DNA from: Streptomyces curacoi
GTDB taxonomy: Bacteria; Actinomycetota; Actinomycetes; Streptomycetales; Streptomycetaceae
DNA length: 64,000 nt
Assembly (NCBI RefSeq): GCF_001513975.1
Contig: NZ_KQ947985.1
Location: 1-64,000, forward strand
Reading direction: 5' to 3'
Positions 7,416-17,481 of the stretch are shown here, piece by piece. Made by a program: the position numbers and the translations under genes. The notes below the pieces were generated by a model. The model ran no database searches. It worked only from the letters and a program-made list of their open reading frames with translations, and was not told where the DNA came from. Each line of letters begins with the position of its first letter. Position 1 is the first letter of the stretch.

Positions 7416-9344
7416 ATGAGCGTTGACGGGTGGGACGAGTCACGCGGTGACGGTGACTCGGCGACTCCGCAGGTGCCGAGTCAGGGCGGACGGGCGGACC
7501 TGCCGCCACGCGGCGACTCGCCGGAGCGACGCACACGGGGCCGTGCGGAGGGCAGCGTCCCGGCACAGCGCGACCGGCGCGAGGAGAGCGTGCTGCCGCC
7601 ACCGCGTGAGCTGCCGCCGTCGGACGCCGATCTGATCGGCCGGATGCGCTCCGACGACGACACCGCCTACGAGGAGCTGTACCGGCGCCACGCCGAAGCG
7701 GTGCGCCGGTACGCGCGCACCTGCTGCCGTGACGCCCACACCGCGGACGACCTCACGGCCGAGGTCTTCGCCCGCATGCTCCAGGCGGTACGCGGCGGCT
7801 CCGGCCCCGAGCACGCCGTACGCGCGTATCTGCTCACCTCGATCCGGCGGGCCGCCGCGGACTGGACGAAGTCGGCGCGGCGGGAGCAGCTGGTCGACGA
7901 CTTCGCCGTGTTCGCCGCGCAGTCCGCGCGCGTCTCCGAAGTCTCGGACGACACCCTGGACCTGGGCGCCGATGTGCGGGCGATGCACGAGGCCGAGCAG
8001 TCCATGGCCATGCAGGCCTTCCGGTCGCTGCCGGAGCGCTGGCAGGCCGTGCTGTGGCACACCGAGGTCGAGGACGAGTCGCCCAGCGAGGTCGCCACGC
8101 TCTTCGGGCTCGACGCCAACGGCACGCGCGTGCTCGCCAGCCGCGCCCGTGAGGGCCTCAAGCAGGCCTATCTCCAGGCCCATGTCAGCGCCAGCCTCGC
8201 CAGCGACGAGGGGTGCGCCCGCTACGCCGACCGGCTCGGCGCCTACGCCCGCGGCAGCCTGCGCACCCGCGCCGAGCGGGGCCTGCGCAAGCACCTGGAG
8301 GAGTGCGCCAAGTGCCGGCTGGCCGCGGGCCAGATCAAGGAAGTCGCCAGCGGTATCCCCGCCGTCGTGCCGGTCGCGGTCATCGGCTGGTTCGGCGCCG
8401 CCGGGTACGCCAAGGCGGCCGGACTCATCGCCGGCGGTGCGGGGGCCGGTGCGGCCGGTGCCGCGGGGGCGGCCGCGGCGGCGGGTGGCGGGTCGTCGGG
8501 CGGGGCAAGCACGGGCGGCGGCGCGGCGGTCTCGGAGGGGCTGGGCGCGCCGCTGAAGGCCGGTGTCGCGGCCGGTGTGGTCGCCGTGGGCGTGGCGGCG
8601 GCGATCGTGATCGCGCTGTCCGGCAACGACAAGCCGGTCGACAACGCGGACGCCAAGCAGCCTCCCGCGCCCTCCCCCATCGTCGAGGAGACGCCGACGC
8701 CCGAGCCGCCGGAGAAGGAGTCCGCGCCACAGCCGCCGGCCATCGTGCCGGCCGCGGAGCCCGAGCCGACGCCGACACCCACACCGACTCCGCCCCAGTC
8801 ACCCACCCCCACGCCCGATCCGCCGCGCACGCCTTCTCCGACGCCGCCCCCCACACCCACGCCGACGCCCACACCCCCGCCCACGCCGACTCCGACACCC
8901 CCGCCGGCCCCGGTCGTCTACCAGTGGAGCGAGCTGTCGTACGACGTCGCTGGTGACGGCACCGCGCCGGAGATGCGCATCGGCGGGAGCAGCTGGGTGT
9001 GGCAGCGGTACGGCATGTCCATCGGCGACAAGCACTACGCGCACGGCGTCACCGTGCACGGCCGGTCCTCCGTCACCATCGATCTCAACCGGGAGTGCTC
9101 CGCCTACGACGCGATGGTCGGCGTCGACGACACGAACCTGGGGCTCGGCACGTTCTCCTTCTCCGTTCACGCCGACGGCGTCCGGCTGTGGTCGTCCGGA
9201 GCGATCAAGGGCGGGGACCCGGCGGTGCCCGTCCATGTGAACCTGGCCGGACGCCAGACCGTACGGCTGGTGGTCGAGCCGCACAGCGCCTTCGACACCC
9301 TGCTGCTGGCGGACTGGGCGGAGTCCAAGTTCAGCTGCGTGTAG
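7416..9344 (+). CDS. Membrane-anchored ECF sigma factor with zinc anti-sigma motif and NPCBM domain
   Basis: A 642-residue fusion. Sigma region 2 is at about residues 80-150 (AYEELYRRHAEAVRRYA, DDLTAEVFARM) and region 4 at about 203-250 (LPERWQAVLW, SPSEVATLFGLDANGTRVLA). Then comes an anti-sigma-like zinc motif (H293, C297, C300 in HLEECAKC), a Gly/Ala-rich stretch, one transmembrane helix (about 388-408), a long Pro/Thr spacer (about 430-503) and a C-terminal NPCBM-type carbohydrate-binding domain (about 505-642, YQWSELSYDV to KFSCV). The layout puts the sigma domains in the cytoplasm and the sugar-binding domain outside, so a wall or carbohydrate signal could control the tethered sigma. 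It resembles ECF groups with long C-terminal extensions. No separate anti-sigma gene is adjacent. Convergent with the next gene (18-bp gap). Confidence 0.85.
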   Translation: MSVDGWDESRGDGDSATPQVPSQGGRADLPPRGDSPERRTRGRAEGSVPAQRDRREESVLPPPRELPPSDADLIGRMRSDDDTAYEELYRRHAEAVRRYARTCCRDAHTADDLTAEVFARMLQAVRGGSGPEHAVRAYLLTSIRRAAADWTKSARREQLVDDFAVFAAQSARVSEVSDDTLDLGADVRAMHEAEQSMAMQAFRSLPERWQAVLWHTEVEDESPSEVATLFGLDANGTRVLASRAREGLKQAYLQAHVSASLASDEGCARYADRLGAYARGSLRTRAERGLRKHLEECAKCRLAAGQIKEVASGIPAVVPVAVIGWFGAAGYAKAAGLIAGGAGAGAAGAAGAAAAAGGGSSGGASTGGGAAVSEGLGAPLKAGVAAGVVAVGVAAAIVIALSGNDKPVDNADAKQPPAPSPIVEETPTPEPPEKESAPQPPAIVPAAEPEPTPTPTPTPPQSPTPTPDPPRTPSPTPPPTPTPTPTPPPTPTPTPPPAPVVYQWSELSYDVAGDGTAPEMRIGGSSWVWQRYGMSIGDKHYAHGVTVHGRSSVTIDLNRECSAYDAMVGVDDTNLGLGTFSFSVHADGVRLWSSGAIKGGDPAVPVHVNLAGRQTVRLVVEPHSAFDTLLLADWAESKFSCV

Positions 9345-9362
9345 CGCCCTCGGCTTCGGGAG

Positions 9363-12300
9363 CTACGGGGCCCGCTCGGCCGGGTGGTGGAGATCGCGCA
9401 CGGCCTCGGCGAGGTCGCGCTGGACGTCGTCCTGGGTGAGGGCGGTGCCCTTGGTGTGCTCGGCGGTGAACCGCTCGGCGCCGAGGGCGGCGCGGGCGGC
9501 GGCCTCGGCCCGCTCGGCGTGCGCACGCTCCGGCAGGGGGCGTGGATGGCCACGACGCCAGCGCTCCGAGGCAGCCAGCAGGCGGACCGAGCGCGGATGG
9601 TCGCCGAGGTCGGTCAGCAGATCCGCCGCGGCGTCCACGAGGGTCGTCGTGATCACATCGGCGCACCGGTTCGCCACGGCCAGGTGCAGCGTGTGGGCGA
9701 GGAGAGGCAGTCCGTGCTCCGGACCCGACTCGCCCGTCACGATCAGGGCATCGAGCGCGTTCAGCATCACCATGAACTGGGGCGGTGGCGTGCCATGGGC
9801 GGCCGCCGCGCGGGCCGCCTCGTACATCTCACGCGCGCGTGCGGTGTCCTTGTCGTCCAGCGCGATCCAAGCCCGCATCAGCAGCACGAACGCCCGTGAG
9901 TCCGCCACGCCGTACCGGTCGGCCGCGGCGCTCGCCTCGTCCAGCGCGGTCAGCGCTGCCGTACGGTCGCCCGAGCGGTAGGCGATCTCGGCGAGCCGGG
10001 CGACGATGAACGGGGTCTCGGCGTAGGCGCCCACCTCGTGGGCGAGGCGCAGCGCCTCCTCGTACTCGCCCTTGGCCTCCTCGAAGCGGCTGCGCAGCAT
10101 GGCCGTCTCGCCGGCCGCGCTGCACACCTGGGCCCGCATCCAGCGGTCGCCGGTGCGGCGGCTGAGGACGCGCAGCTCCGCGAGGTCGTCGTCGACGCCT
10201 GCCAAGCCGCCCGGTGAGTCGACAAGCAGGTGCGTGCGGAACATCAGGACGCAGCCCACCTCCCAGTCGCCGCCGTGCTCACGGCAGTTGGCGAGCACGG
10301 CGTCCATGAAGGACCTGGCGTTCACCGAGTCGCCCACGAAGAGGTGGGTGAACGGCCAGACCAGACCCGGCATACGGGCCGCCTCCGGGCCGCCCCGGAC
10401 GAAGTGGGCCCGCACCCGCTCGACGTACCGCCGCAGTCGCTCGTCCCGCCGCCGCTCCAGCGGTTCGAACTCGATGGCGAGAAACAGATGCAGGAGGCGG
10501 AGGTTCATCCGGGGCGCATGCCGCGGATGGTGTGCCTCCCCGTCCGGGGCGGCGAGGAAAGTGTCCACCGGGTCGGGGGTGGAAGGAGCGGCGGGGGTGG
10601 GTGGTCCGCCGGTGTCCAGGGCGGCACACAGGCGCAGCACCCGGTCGATCCAGGCCGCGCCCTCGACGCGGTAGTTGCGCAGCCACCAGAACCAGCCCAT
10701 GGCGAGGGCGATGGAGGTGGCATCCGGCTCGTCGCCTGCCGTGAGGGCCCGGTCGAGGGCCGCCCGGATGTTGTCCAGCTCCGTCTCCAGGCGGGAGATC
10801 CACGGGAGTTGACCGGCGGAACGCAGGAGCGGATCGGCCTCCTCGACGAGCCCGCGCACCCACCCGCGGTGTCGGCGCTCGGCCGCGAGGCGCAGCTCGG
10901 GGACCTCGGCGGCGCGCTCGACGGCGTACTCGTGGATGGTCTCCAGCATGCGGTACCGCATCCCGTCGGAGCCGTCCCGCTCGCACGGGGCGGCCACGAT
11001 CAGGGACTTGTCGACGAGCGCGCCCATGAGGTCCGCGACCGGTCCGGTGCACACGGCCTCCGCCGCCGTCAGGTCCCAGCCGCCCGCGAAGACCGACGCC
11101 TCGCGCAGCACTGTCCGCTCCTGCTCGTCGAGCAGTTCCCAGGACCAGTCGACGACCGCGCGCAGGGTCTGTTGGCGGGGCAGGACCGTACGGCTTCCGG
11201 AGGTGAGGAGGCGGAAGCGGTCGTCGAGGCGGTCGGCGATCTGCCGGGGGGTGAGCAGCCGGAGCCGGGCCGCCGCCAGCTCGATGGCGAGCGGCAGACC
11301 GTCGAGGCGGCGGCAGATCTCGGCGACGGCCTCCTGGTCGCGGCCGTCGCTCAGCACGGCGTCGGTGTCGGGGCGGACGGCCGCCGCGCGCTCCGCGAAG
11401 AGTCGGTGCGCCTGGTCGGGGGGCAGGGGCTCGACCGGGCGCACCGACTCGCCGGGCACGCCCAGGGGCTCGCGGCTGGTGGCGAGGATGGTGAGCCCTG
11501 GGCAGTGGGTGAGCAGGGTCTCGGCGAGGGTGGCGGCCGCGCCGATGACATGTTCGCAGTTGTCAAGGATCAGGAGTCGGCTGCGCGGCGCGCAGTACTC
11601 GATCAGCAGGGCGACCGGGTCGTCCTGCGGGGCCGTGAGCTCGTTGGTCATGAGCACGGTCTCGCGCAGACCGAGCGCGTTGACCACCGCGCCTGGCACC
11701 GCCTCCGGCCGGTCGAGGGGGGCGAGCTCGACGAGCCATGCCTGGGGGAGGCCGGCGGCGGCTTCCTCGGCGAGGCGGGTCTTTCCAGAGCCGCCCGGTC
11801 CGGTGAGTGTGACCAGTCGGGCCCTGTGCAATTCGGAACGGATGGCGTCGAGTTCGAGTTCCCGGCCCACGAAAGAGGTAAGGCGAGGACGGAGGTTGCC
11901 GTTGGGTTCTGGGGGGTGGGGGTGGGGGTGGTGGGGAGCTGGCGGGGTGGGATGCGGTTGGGGGGTCGGGTTGAGGGCCAGGGTGGGGGTCGGGGCCGGT
12001 TGTCGGTTGGGGCCGGCCTCGGGGTGCTCCGGTGTGAGCAGTTCCGTGTGCAGGGAGCGGAGTTGGGGTCCGGGGTCGGTGCCGAGGCCGTCGGCGAGGG
12101 TGCGGCGGGCGGTTTCGTACGCGGCGAGGGCGTCGGCGGTGCGGCCCGTGGCGCGCAGGGCGCGGATGAGGTGGGAGTGCAGCGGTTCGTCGTACGGGTG
12201 CGCCGCGGTGAGTTCCTTGAGTTCGGGTACGACGGCCTGGGCGCGGCCGAGTCGCAGGTCCGCCTCGATACGGGCTCGGGTCGCCTCCAGGCGCAGGGCG

Positions 12301-12746
12301 TCCAGGCGGGTCGCGGTGGTGGTGCGGTCGGGGAGGTCGGCCAGGGCGGGGCCGCGCCACAGGGCCAGGGCGGTGGCCAGGTCGCGGGCGGCTGTGGAAG
12401 GGGCGCCGTGGGTGAGGGCGGCGGTGCCCTGGCGTACGAGGCGTTCGAAGACGAAGAGGTCCACGTCGTCCTTGGTCGCCGTGAGTCGGTAGTCGCCGGG
12501 GGCGGAGGTGATGGTGGCCTTGCCGAGGGTGCGGCGCAGGCGGCCGATCAGGGCCTGGAGGGCGGCGGGGGCGTCCTTGGGTGGGGCGCCGGCCCAGACC
12601 TCGTCTATCAGGGTGTGGGAGGTGGTGATGTGGCCGGGGCGTAGGGCCAGGGCGGTGAGCAGGGCGCGCAGGCGGGGGCCGTCTAGGGATATGACGGTGC
12701 CGTGATCGTCTTCCGCCTGGGTGACGCCCAGGATTCTGTACCGCAC
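9363..12746 (-). CDS. AfsR/SARP-type transcriptional regulator with NB-ARC ATPase and TPR-like tail
   Basis: An 1127-residue regulator. Order: OmpR/SARP-type winged helix (residues 1-95, LRALLTALALRPGHITT and VWAGAPPKDAPAALQALIGR), bacterial transcriptional activation domain (about 97-245, VDLFVFERLV to ALAAYETARRTLADGLGTD), a Pro/His-rich linker, then a STAND ATPase (SFVGRELELDAI, Walker A LTGPGGSGKTRLAEEAA, Walker B LLILDNCEHV, ATSREPLGV) and a helical repeat C-terminus. Proteins of this shape activate secondary metabolism. Start is GTG 12746 because the SARP domain begins there; no good ribosome site is seen, and the frame runs on upstream through repeat DNA. No biosynthetic cluster is adjacent, so it is probably an orphan regulator. 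Confidence 0.88.
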   Translation of the reverse strand: MRYRILGVTQAEDDHGTVISLDGPRLRALLTALALRPGHITTSHTLIDEVWAGAPPKDAPAALQALIGRLRRTLGKATITSAPGDYRLTATKDDVDLFVFERLVRQGTAALTHGAPSTAARDLATALALWRGPALADLPDRTTTATRLDALRLEATRARIEADLRLGRAQAVVPELKELTAAHPYDEPLHSHLIRALRATGRTADALAAYETARRTLADGLGTDPGPQLRSLHTELLTPEHPEAGPNRQPAPTPTLALNPTPQPHPTPPAPHHPHPHPPEPNGNLRPRLTSFVGRELELDAIRSELHRARLVTLTGPGGSGKTRLAEEAAAGLPQAWLVELAPLDRPEAVPGAVVNALGLRETVLMTNELTAPQDDPVALLIEYCAPRSRLLILDNCEHVIGAAATLAETLLTHCPGLTILATSREPLGVPGESVRPVEPLPPDQAHRLFAERAAAVRPDTDAVLSDGRDQEAVAEICRRLDGLPLAIELAAARLRLLTPRQIADRLDDRFRLLTSGSRTVLPRQQTLRAVVDWSWELLDEQERTVLREASVFAGGWDLTAAEAVCTGPVADLMGALVDKSLIVAAPCERDGSDGMRYRMLETIHEYAVERAAEVPELRLAAERRHRGWVRGLVEEADPLLRSAGQLPWISRLETELDNIRAALDRALTAGDEPDATSIALAMGWFWWLRNYRVEGAAWIDRVLRLCAALDTGGPPTPAAPSTPDPVDTFLAAPDGEAHHPRHAPRMNLRLLHLFLAIEFEPLERRRDERLRRYVERVRAHFVRGGPEAARMPGLVWPFTHLFVGDSVNARSFMDAVLANCREHGGDWEVGCVLMFRTHLLVDSPGGLAGVDDDLAELRVLSRRTGDRWMRAQVCSAAGETAMLRSRFEEAKGEYEEALRLAHEVGAYAETPFIVARLAEIAYRSGDRTAALTALDEASAAADRYGVADSRAFVLLMRAWIALDDKDTARAREMYEAARAAAAHGTPPPQFMVMLNALDALIVTGESGPEHGLPLLAHTLHLAVANRCADVITTTLVDAAADLLTDLGDHPRSVRLLAASERWRRGHPRPLPERAHAERAEAAARAALGAERFTAEHTKGTALTQDDVQRDLAEAVRDLHHPAERAP

Positions 12747-13102
12747 CGGGTCATTGTCGCGGGGGTGGCTGTTGGGGGCACGGGTTTTGTGGGCTTGGGG
12801 GGCGTGGGGTGGGGGTTTGTGGTTGCGGTGGTCGCGTGGGTGGGCGCTGGGAGGGTTTTCGCCCCCGCCGCCCCTACCCTTCCCATCCTGAAGGGGCTCC
12901 GCCCCTTCCACCCCGCCAGGGGGCTCCGCCCCCTGGACCCCCAGGCCTTTGCCCACCCACCACCCGACTCGGTCCGCCAAGAGGCGGGCTCGCGGGTCTG
13001 CACCACTCGGTCCGCCAAGAGGCAGCGCCGCCGGACGGAACGACCACCGCCCCCACTGGCCAGCCAGCCCACAAGGAACTGGCCCCACCCCTCCGACGCC
13101 CC
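12747..13102. repeat. Partial intergenic repeat plus a 19-bp direct repeat
   Basis: The gap upstream of the SARP regulator (minus strand) and 3' of the asparagine-synthetase-like gene holds a partial copy of the window's intergenic repeat (about 12,857-12,958: CCCCCGCCGCCCCTACCC, GGGGCTCCGCCCC) and a perfect 19-bp direct repeat ACTCGGTCCGCCAAGAGGC at 12,967-12,985 and 13,005-13,023. I see no gene here. The repeat may be a regulator site or a duplicated transcript-end element. Confidence 0.6.
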
Positions 13103-15202
13103 CTACCCCCTGCGCACCGCAGCCCCCGCCCCCAGCGCCCCCCGCTGGGGCGTGATCCCCGCCGGTACCGCTCGCTGGCGGGCGGGGGTGCCCGTCCAGC
13201 AGGTGCCGCGGCGGGCCAGTAGGCGGCGTAGCCAGAGTTCCAGGGAGACCAGGTCGGCCAGGCCGTCCAGGGGCAACGGCTCGCCCTCGGCCGCCGCGCG
13301 GAGGGCCTTGCGGACGACTCGGGCCTCCACCAGGCCCGCCTGGGCCAGGAGGGGGGTGCCGAACAGGGCCATCAGTGAGTCCGCTGCCACCCTCAGGCCG
13401 GTTCGCGCGGCTACCGCCGTGGGGGCGTGGGACGGGACGCCCCAGCCCGGTGGGAGGTCGGCCACTCCGGCGCCCTCCAGGACCGTGCGGAGGATTGCCG
13501 CGCGGGCGCCCGGCTGGACGCGCAGGGCCTCCGGGAGGGCTCGGCAGGCTCGGACTACCTGGTTGTCGAGGAACGGGGTGTGCAGGCGTTGGGAGCGGAT
13601 CTCGGCGGCCTGTTCGAGGACGCGTAGGTCCGCCGCGTGGCGGGCCAGTGCCGCACGCGCGCGATAGTCGCCCGGACGCTGGCCCGGGCCCACTCCGTTG
13701 CGGTGTGTGGCCGCTTGCAGGCGAACCGATACTTCAGCCAGCGCCTCGCCGGTCAGCCAGCGGGCCGCCGGGCCCGGTCTGGCCCAGGTGAGCGCGGCGA
13801 GCGACGCCCCTACGGCACCTCCGGGCTCGTCGAAGCGGCGGTGGAGGAGGCGGTCCGCCAGGGATTCCAGGCCCGTTCGGTAGGGGGTGCGGGACAGTTT
13901 GCGTGCCGCGCCGTACACGCGCGCGGGGACCAGCACCGAGCCGTCCGCCTTCGTCAGGGCCGCGACCGGGCGGACCAGGTGGCGGCGTTTGCGGTCCATC
14001 AGGAGGTCCGCGAGGCGGGCGGGGTGGGCGTCGAGGACCTGGCGGGCGCCGTAGCCGGTGAAGTGGTCCGCGCTGCCGGACGCCAGGCGTGCGCGGTGCC
14101 TCGCCGCCGTCACCAGGCTCGGTCCCGGCTCGTCCGTCAGCGGGCCGTCCAGGTCGGCGTACGGCAGCGTCTCCTCGCCGCCGGTCACCACCACGTGGTG
14201 CAGGCGGGGGTTGGCCGCCAGGGTTCCGGCGCGTTCCATCTCGGCCTCGCGGCCGCCCACCGCCAGGTCGTTGAAGGTGACGGCCAGGAGGCGTTCCCCC
14301 GCGCCCGTGCCGTGGCCCAGGACCGTGCCCGGCATGCCGGGGAGGCCGGCGGCCAGCAGCGCGAGGGTTGCCGAAGCCGGTCCCCCGGACAGGTCCGCCC
14401 CGATGCCCGGAACCGGCATCCCGCGCGCGGCGCGCCGCTCGGCGGGGCCCATCCCCGGCACCGGCCCGGGGTCTATGTCGGCGCCGGGCACATGGCGGGG
14501 CGCGGACAGACGCGCGCGTACCGCCTCGATCAGCGCGTCCCGTACGGCGTCCACCGCGCTGTCCGGGTCCGCCGTGGGCGCGGCCACCGCCAGCGAGGCG
14601 ACCGGCTCGTACCCGGCGATCTCCCGGGTCCCCGCGCGCAGGATCAGCGCATGTCCGGGCGGAATGCGCCGTACGCCGTCGTACGGGGTGGAGTCGTGCA
14701 GGGCGGCCGGTACGTCGGGGGCGGCGAGCAGGGCGGCGAGGTGCCCGAAGTCGAGGTTGGCCTCGATGAGGTCGGCGAGGGGGAGCGCGGCGGTCGCATA
14801 CGCCGTACCGCCCGCCCACGGGGTGTAGAACACCGGCCGTGCGCCCGCCAGGTCGCCGCACACCGTGACCCTGCGGCCGACCTGGACGACGGCCGTGTAG
14901 CTGCCGGGCCACGCGGTCAGATGCCGAAGTGCCCCTCCGCGCGCGGCGAAGAGGCCGACCCGCAGCTGTTCGTCGGTGGCGCCGCATGTCCCCAGGACGG
15001 CGATCCGGTTCTGCGCGTCGGCCTTCACCACGCGCACCTCGTCCGGGCGCCAGTCACCGACCGCCCACAGCGGATCGGGGTCGCCCCACAGGAGTTGGGA
15101 CCCCACCGGGTGCACGGTCTCGCCGTCGCTTCCGGTGGCCCCCGCGGAGCCGATCCGGGCGGCCACCGCGGCGGTGCTGCTCCATCCCACCAACCACCGC
15201 AT
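13103..15202 (-). CDS. Asparagine-synthetase-like protein with degenerate catalytic motifs
   Basis: A 699-residue protein with the asparagine synthetase B fold. The N-terminal glutaminase-like domain (about 1-210; GDLAGARPVFYTPW, RRIPPGHALIL) lacks the Cys2 nucleophile, as the protein starts MRWLVGW. The C-terminal synthetase domain (about 230-690) carries GADLSGGPASATLAL where the PPi loop SGGxDS would be, with Asp replaced by Ala. Its later part, LDNQVVRACRALP, matches the family. Lasso-peptide cyclases use this fold to form isopeptides, but no precursor, protease or RRE gene is nearby. ATG 15202 follows GGAGG closely. Possibly an inactive homologue or a divergent adenylating enzyme. Confidence 0.75.
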   Translation of the reverse strand: MRWLVGWSSTAAVAARIGSAGATGSDGETVHPVGSQLLWGDPDPLWAVGDWRPDEVRVVKADAQNRIAVLGTCGATDEQLRVGLFAARGGALRHLTAWPGSYTAVVQVGRRVTVCGDLAGARPVFYTPWAGGTAYATAALPLADLIEANLDFGHLAALLAAPDVPAALHDSTPYDGVRRIPPGHALILRAGTREIAGYEPVASLAVAAPTADPDSAVDAVRDALIEAVRARLSAPRHVPGADIDPGPVPGMGPAERRAARGMPVPGIGADLSGGPASATLALLAAGLPGMPGTVLGHGTGAGERLLAVTFNDLAVGGREAEMERAGTLAANPRLHHVVVTGGEETLPYADLDGPLTDEPGPSLVTAARHRARLASGSADHFTGYGARQVLDAHPARLADLLMDRKRRHLVRPVAALTKADGSVLVPARVYGAARKLSRTPYRTGLESLADRLLHRRFDEPGGAVGASLAALTWARPGPAARWLTGEALAEVSVRLQAATHRNGVGPGQRPGDYRARAALARHAADLRVLEQAAEIRSQRLHTPFLDNQVVRACRALPEALRVQPGARAAILRTVLEGAGVADLPPGWGVPSHAPTAVAARTGLRVAADSLMALFGTPLLAQAGLVEARVVRKALRAAAEGEPLPLDGLADLVSLELWLRRLLARRGTCWTGTPARQRAVPAGITPQRGALGAGAAVRRG

Positions 15203-15927
15203 CGACGCCTCCACAGGCTGTGGACAACCAGTGCACCGAACGAACCGGGTCACCATGCTGCCATGAAGGGCGCGCGCCGGAGCGGCGGCGGAGCCGCTCG
15301 AGATCCGGTAATCGCGCCTGCGCGGGCGCCCCCGTGCCGATCGGGGCGCGAGTCGGACACGGCCCGAACTCAAGGACGGGGCAAGGGGATCGATGGACGG
15401 CCGCGACGCGAATGCGCCCCCGGTACGCTCCCCGAAAACGCCCTTCGCGCCCTCAACTGCCATGGTGGGAGCGGTAATCACCCCAAGGCAGCGGGGTCGA
15501 TTTTCGGCCAAATCGGCGCTGTAGAGACAGGCTCGCGCACACTCCGTGCAAGCCCTGCGGACTACTCGCCGTGCTCGGCGTGCGCGCAGTCCGGGGAACG
15601 GAGTTCGCCCCCCGGACCGTTCCGCCGCCCGCGGGGATGGAGGCGGCGGAATCCCCCAGCCCACTGGATCCAGTACAGCGGGCCGACCCACGCACGAGTC
15701 ATGGAACCGTTCCCCGGATGGCCGGAGAAGAGCGCACGGACGGGCGCACGGCCACACAGCGGGAGCACGCCACAACTGTCCGTACAGAGGCCGTACTTCA
15801 GTACGGACCACAATCCCGCCATCCGGAAGAATGCCCCTTAACGCTTGGGATGCGGCGAACTACGCTGGGTTTACGAATGCCGCGTGGTTATGCCAGCGCG
15901 GCAGCCGTCTGTGTCGAGGGGTGGCGC
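15203..15927. other. Long divergent intergenic region with hairpins
   Basis: 725 bases between two divergent genes, with no protein-coding signal I trust, although GC-rich frames stay open. Two perfect hairpins stand out: TTCCGCCGCC (15,620-15,629) with GGCGGCGGAA (15,642-15,651), and CCGTAC-TTCA-GTACGG (15,791-15,806), the latter inside a wider GTCCGTAC/GTACGGAC dyad (15,778-15,808). The second lies about 120 bases upstream of the TPR regulator start and may be an operator or an RNA structure in its 5' leader. Confidence 0.4.
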
Positions 15928-17352
15928 ATGTCCAGGGAGCAACGCGGGCCGAACGAAAAACTCGGCACCGTTCTCGCCCTCGCGGGAATCAGCAACGCAG
16001 GACTCGCCCGACGCGTCAACGACCTTGGCGCTCAGCGGGGACTGACTCTTCGCTACGACAAGACGTCGGTGGCGCGCTGGGTGTCGAAGGGCATGGTGCC
16101 GCAGGGTGCGGCGCCGCACCTCATCGCGGCCGCCATCGGCCAGAAGCTGGGCCGTCCGGTGCCGCTCCACGAGATCGGCCTGGCGGACGCGGACCCCGCA
16201 CCCGAAGTGGGCCTCGCCTTCCCCCGGGACGTCGGACAGGCGGTGAAGTCGGCGACGGAGCTGTACCGTCTCGACCTCGCCGGGCGTCGCGCCGGCTCCG
16301 GCGGCATCTGGCAGTCGCTGGCCGGATCGTTCGCAGTAAGCGCATACGCAACGCCTGCCTCACGGTGGCTGATAACCCCGGCCGACAGTTCGGTGGCGCG
16401 CGAGGCGACCCCGGCCGAGGGCTCCGGCGCACCGCTCAAAGTCGGCCACAGCGATGTGCAGAAGCTGCGGGAGGCCGCCGAGGACGCCAGGCGCTGGGAC
16501 TCCAAGTACGGAGGCGGCGACTGGCGTTCGTCCATGGTGCCGGAGTGCCTGCGGGTGGAGGCGGCACCGCTGCTGCTCGGCTCGTACTCCGACGAGGTGG
16601 GGCGGGCGCTGTTCGGCGCGAGTGCCGAACTCACGCGTCTGGCCGGGTGGATGGCCTTCGACACCGGGCAGCAGGAGGCCGCCCAGCGCTACTACATCCA
16701 GGCGCTGCGGCTCGCGCGGGCCGCCGCCGACGTCCCCCTCGGGGGGTACGTGCTGGCGTCGATGTCGCTGCAGGCGACCTACCGGGGCTTCGGCGACGAG
16801 GGCGTCGACCTCGCGCAGGCCGCCCTGGAACGCAACCGGGGGCTCGCCACGGCCCGCACCATGAGCTTCTTCCGACTCGTCGAGGCACGCGCGCACGCAC
16901 GCGCGGGTGACGCGCAGGCGGCGGGCGCCGCACTGAAGGCCGCCGAGGGCTGGCTGGAGCGGTCCAGGGAGGGCGACAACGACCCCTCATGGCTCGGGTT
17001 CTACTCCTACGACCGGTTCGCCGCCGACGCCGCGGAGTGCTACCGGGATCTGAAGGCGCCACGGCAGGTGCGGCGGTTCACGGAGCAGGCGCTGTCGAAA
17101 CCGACGGAGGAGTTCGTGCGCTCGCACGGGCTGCGGCTCGTCGTTTCGGCGGTCGCCGAGCTCGAATCGGGCAATCTCGATGCCGCATGCGAGCAGGGCG
17201 TGCGGGCGGTGGAGGTCGCGGGGCGCATATCGTCGGCCCGCACCACCGAGTATGTGAAGGATCTTCTGCATCGGCTGGAGCCGTACGGGGACGAGCCGCG
17301 GGTGGTGGAGCTGCGGGAGCGGGCACGGCCACTGCTCATGGCTCCCGCCTAG
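15928..17352 (+). CDS. TPR-containing regulator of the Streptomyces development/antibiotic type
   Basis: A 474-residue protein. An N-terminal helix-turn-helix-like region (about 1-60; [31 protein letters not shown]) is followed by a long all-helical domain with TPR-like pairs (about 215-450, [41 protein letters not shown]). The composition recalls Streptomyces regulators such as NsdA or the S. griseus ORF1590 sporulation protein; this is family recollection, not a search result. ATG 15928 is favoured because GAGGGGTGG lies just upstream, while an upstream in-frame ATG near 15,850 has no such site. The following FAD oxidoreductase is on the same strand but starts 129 bases later. Confidence 0.7.
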   Translation: MSREQRGPNEKLGTVLALAGISNAGLARRVNDLGAQRGLTLRYDKTSVARWVSKGMVPQGAAPHLIAAAIGQKLGRPVPLHEIGLADADPAPEVGLAFPRDVGQAVKSATELYRLDLAGRRAGSGGIWQSLAGSFAVSAYATPASRWLITPADSSVAREATPAEGSGAPLKVGHSDVQKLREAAEDARRWDSKYGGGDWRSSMVPECLRVEAAPLLLGSYSDEVGRALFGASAELTRLAGWMAFDTGQQEAAQRYYIQALRLARAAADVPLGGYVLASMSLQATYRGFGDEGVDLAQAALERNRGLATARTMSFFRLVEARAHARAGDAQAAGAALKAAEGWLERSREGDNDPSWLGFYSYDRFAADAAECYRDLKAPRQVRRFTEQALSKPTEEFVRSHGLRLVVSAVAELESGNLDAACEQGVRAVEVAGRISSARTTEYVKDLLHRLEPYGDEPRVVELRERARPLLMAPA

Positions 17353-17481
17353 GAGTGAGTGCCCGACTGCCCCGTCAGTGCTCCCTCGGTGCCCCGTCGC
17401 CTGCCGGGGCGCTGTCCGCCTGCCGCGTTTGAAGGCGATGTCAGTGGCACAGTGCACTATCGGAAGCGGGAGGTGGTGCAG

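Noticed and set aside
10230-12644. An 804-codon plus-strand frame inside the SARP gene
   Set aside because: Antisense shadow of a gene with Walker and wHTH motifs.
13637-15841. A 734-codon plus-strand frame over the asparagine-synthetase-like gene
   Set aside because: The minus-strand protein has domain motifs and a good GGAGG start; the plus-strand frame has none.
15203-15927. Small protein gene in the long divergent gap
   Set aside because: Open frames are GC shadows with no ribosome site or domain; hairpins explain more of the sequence.
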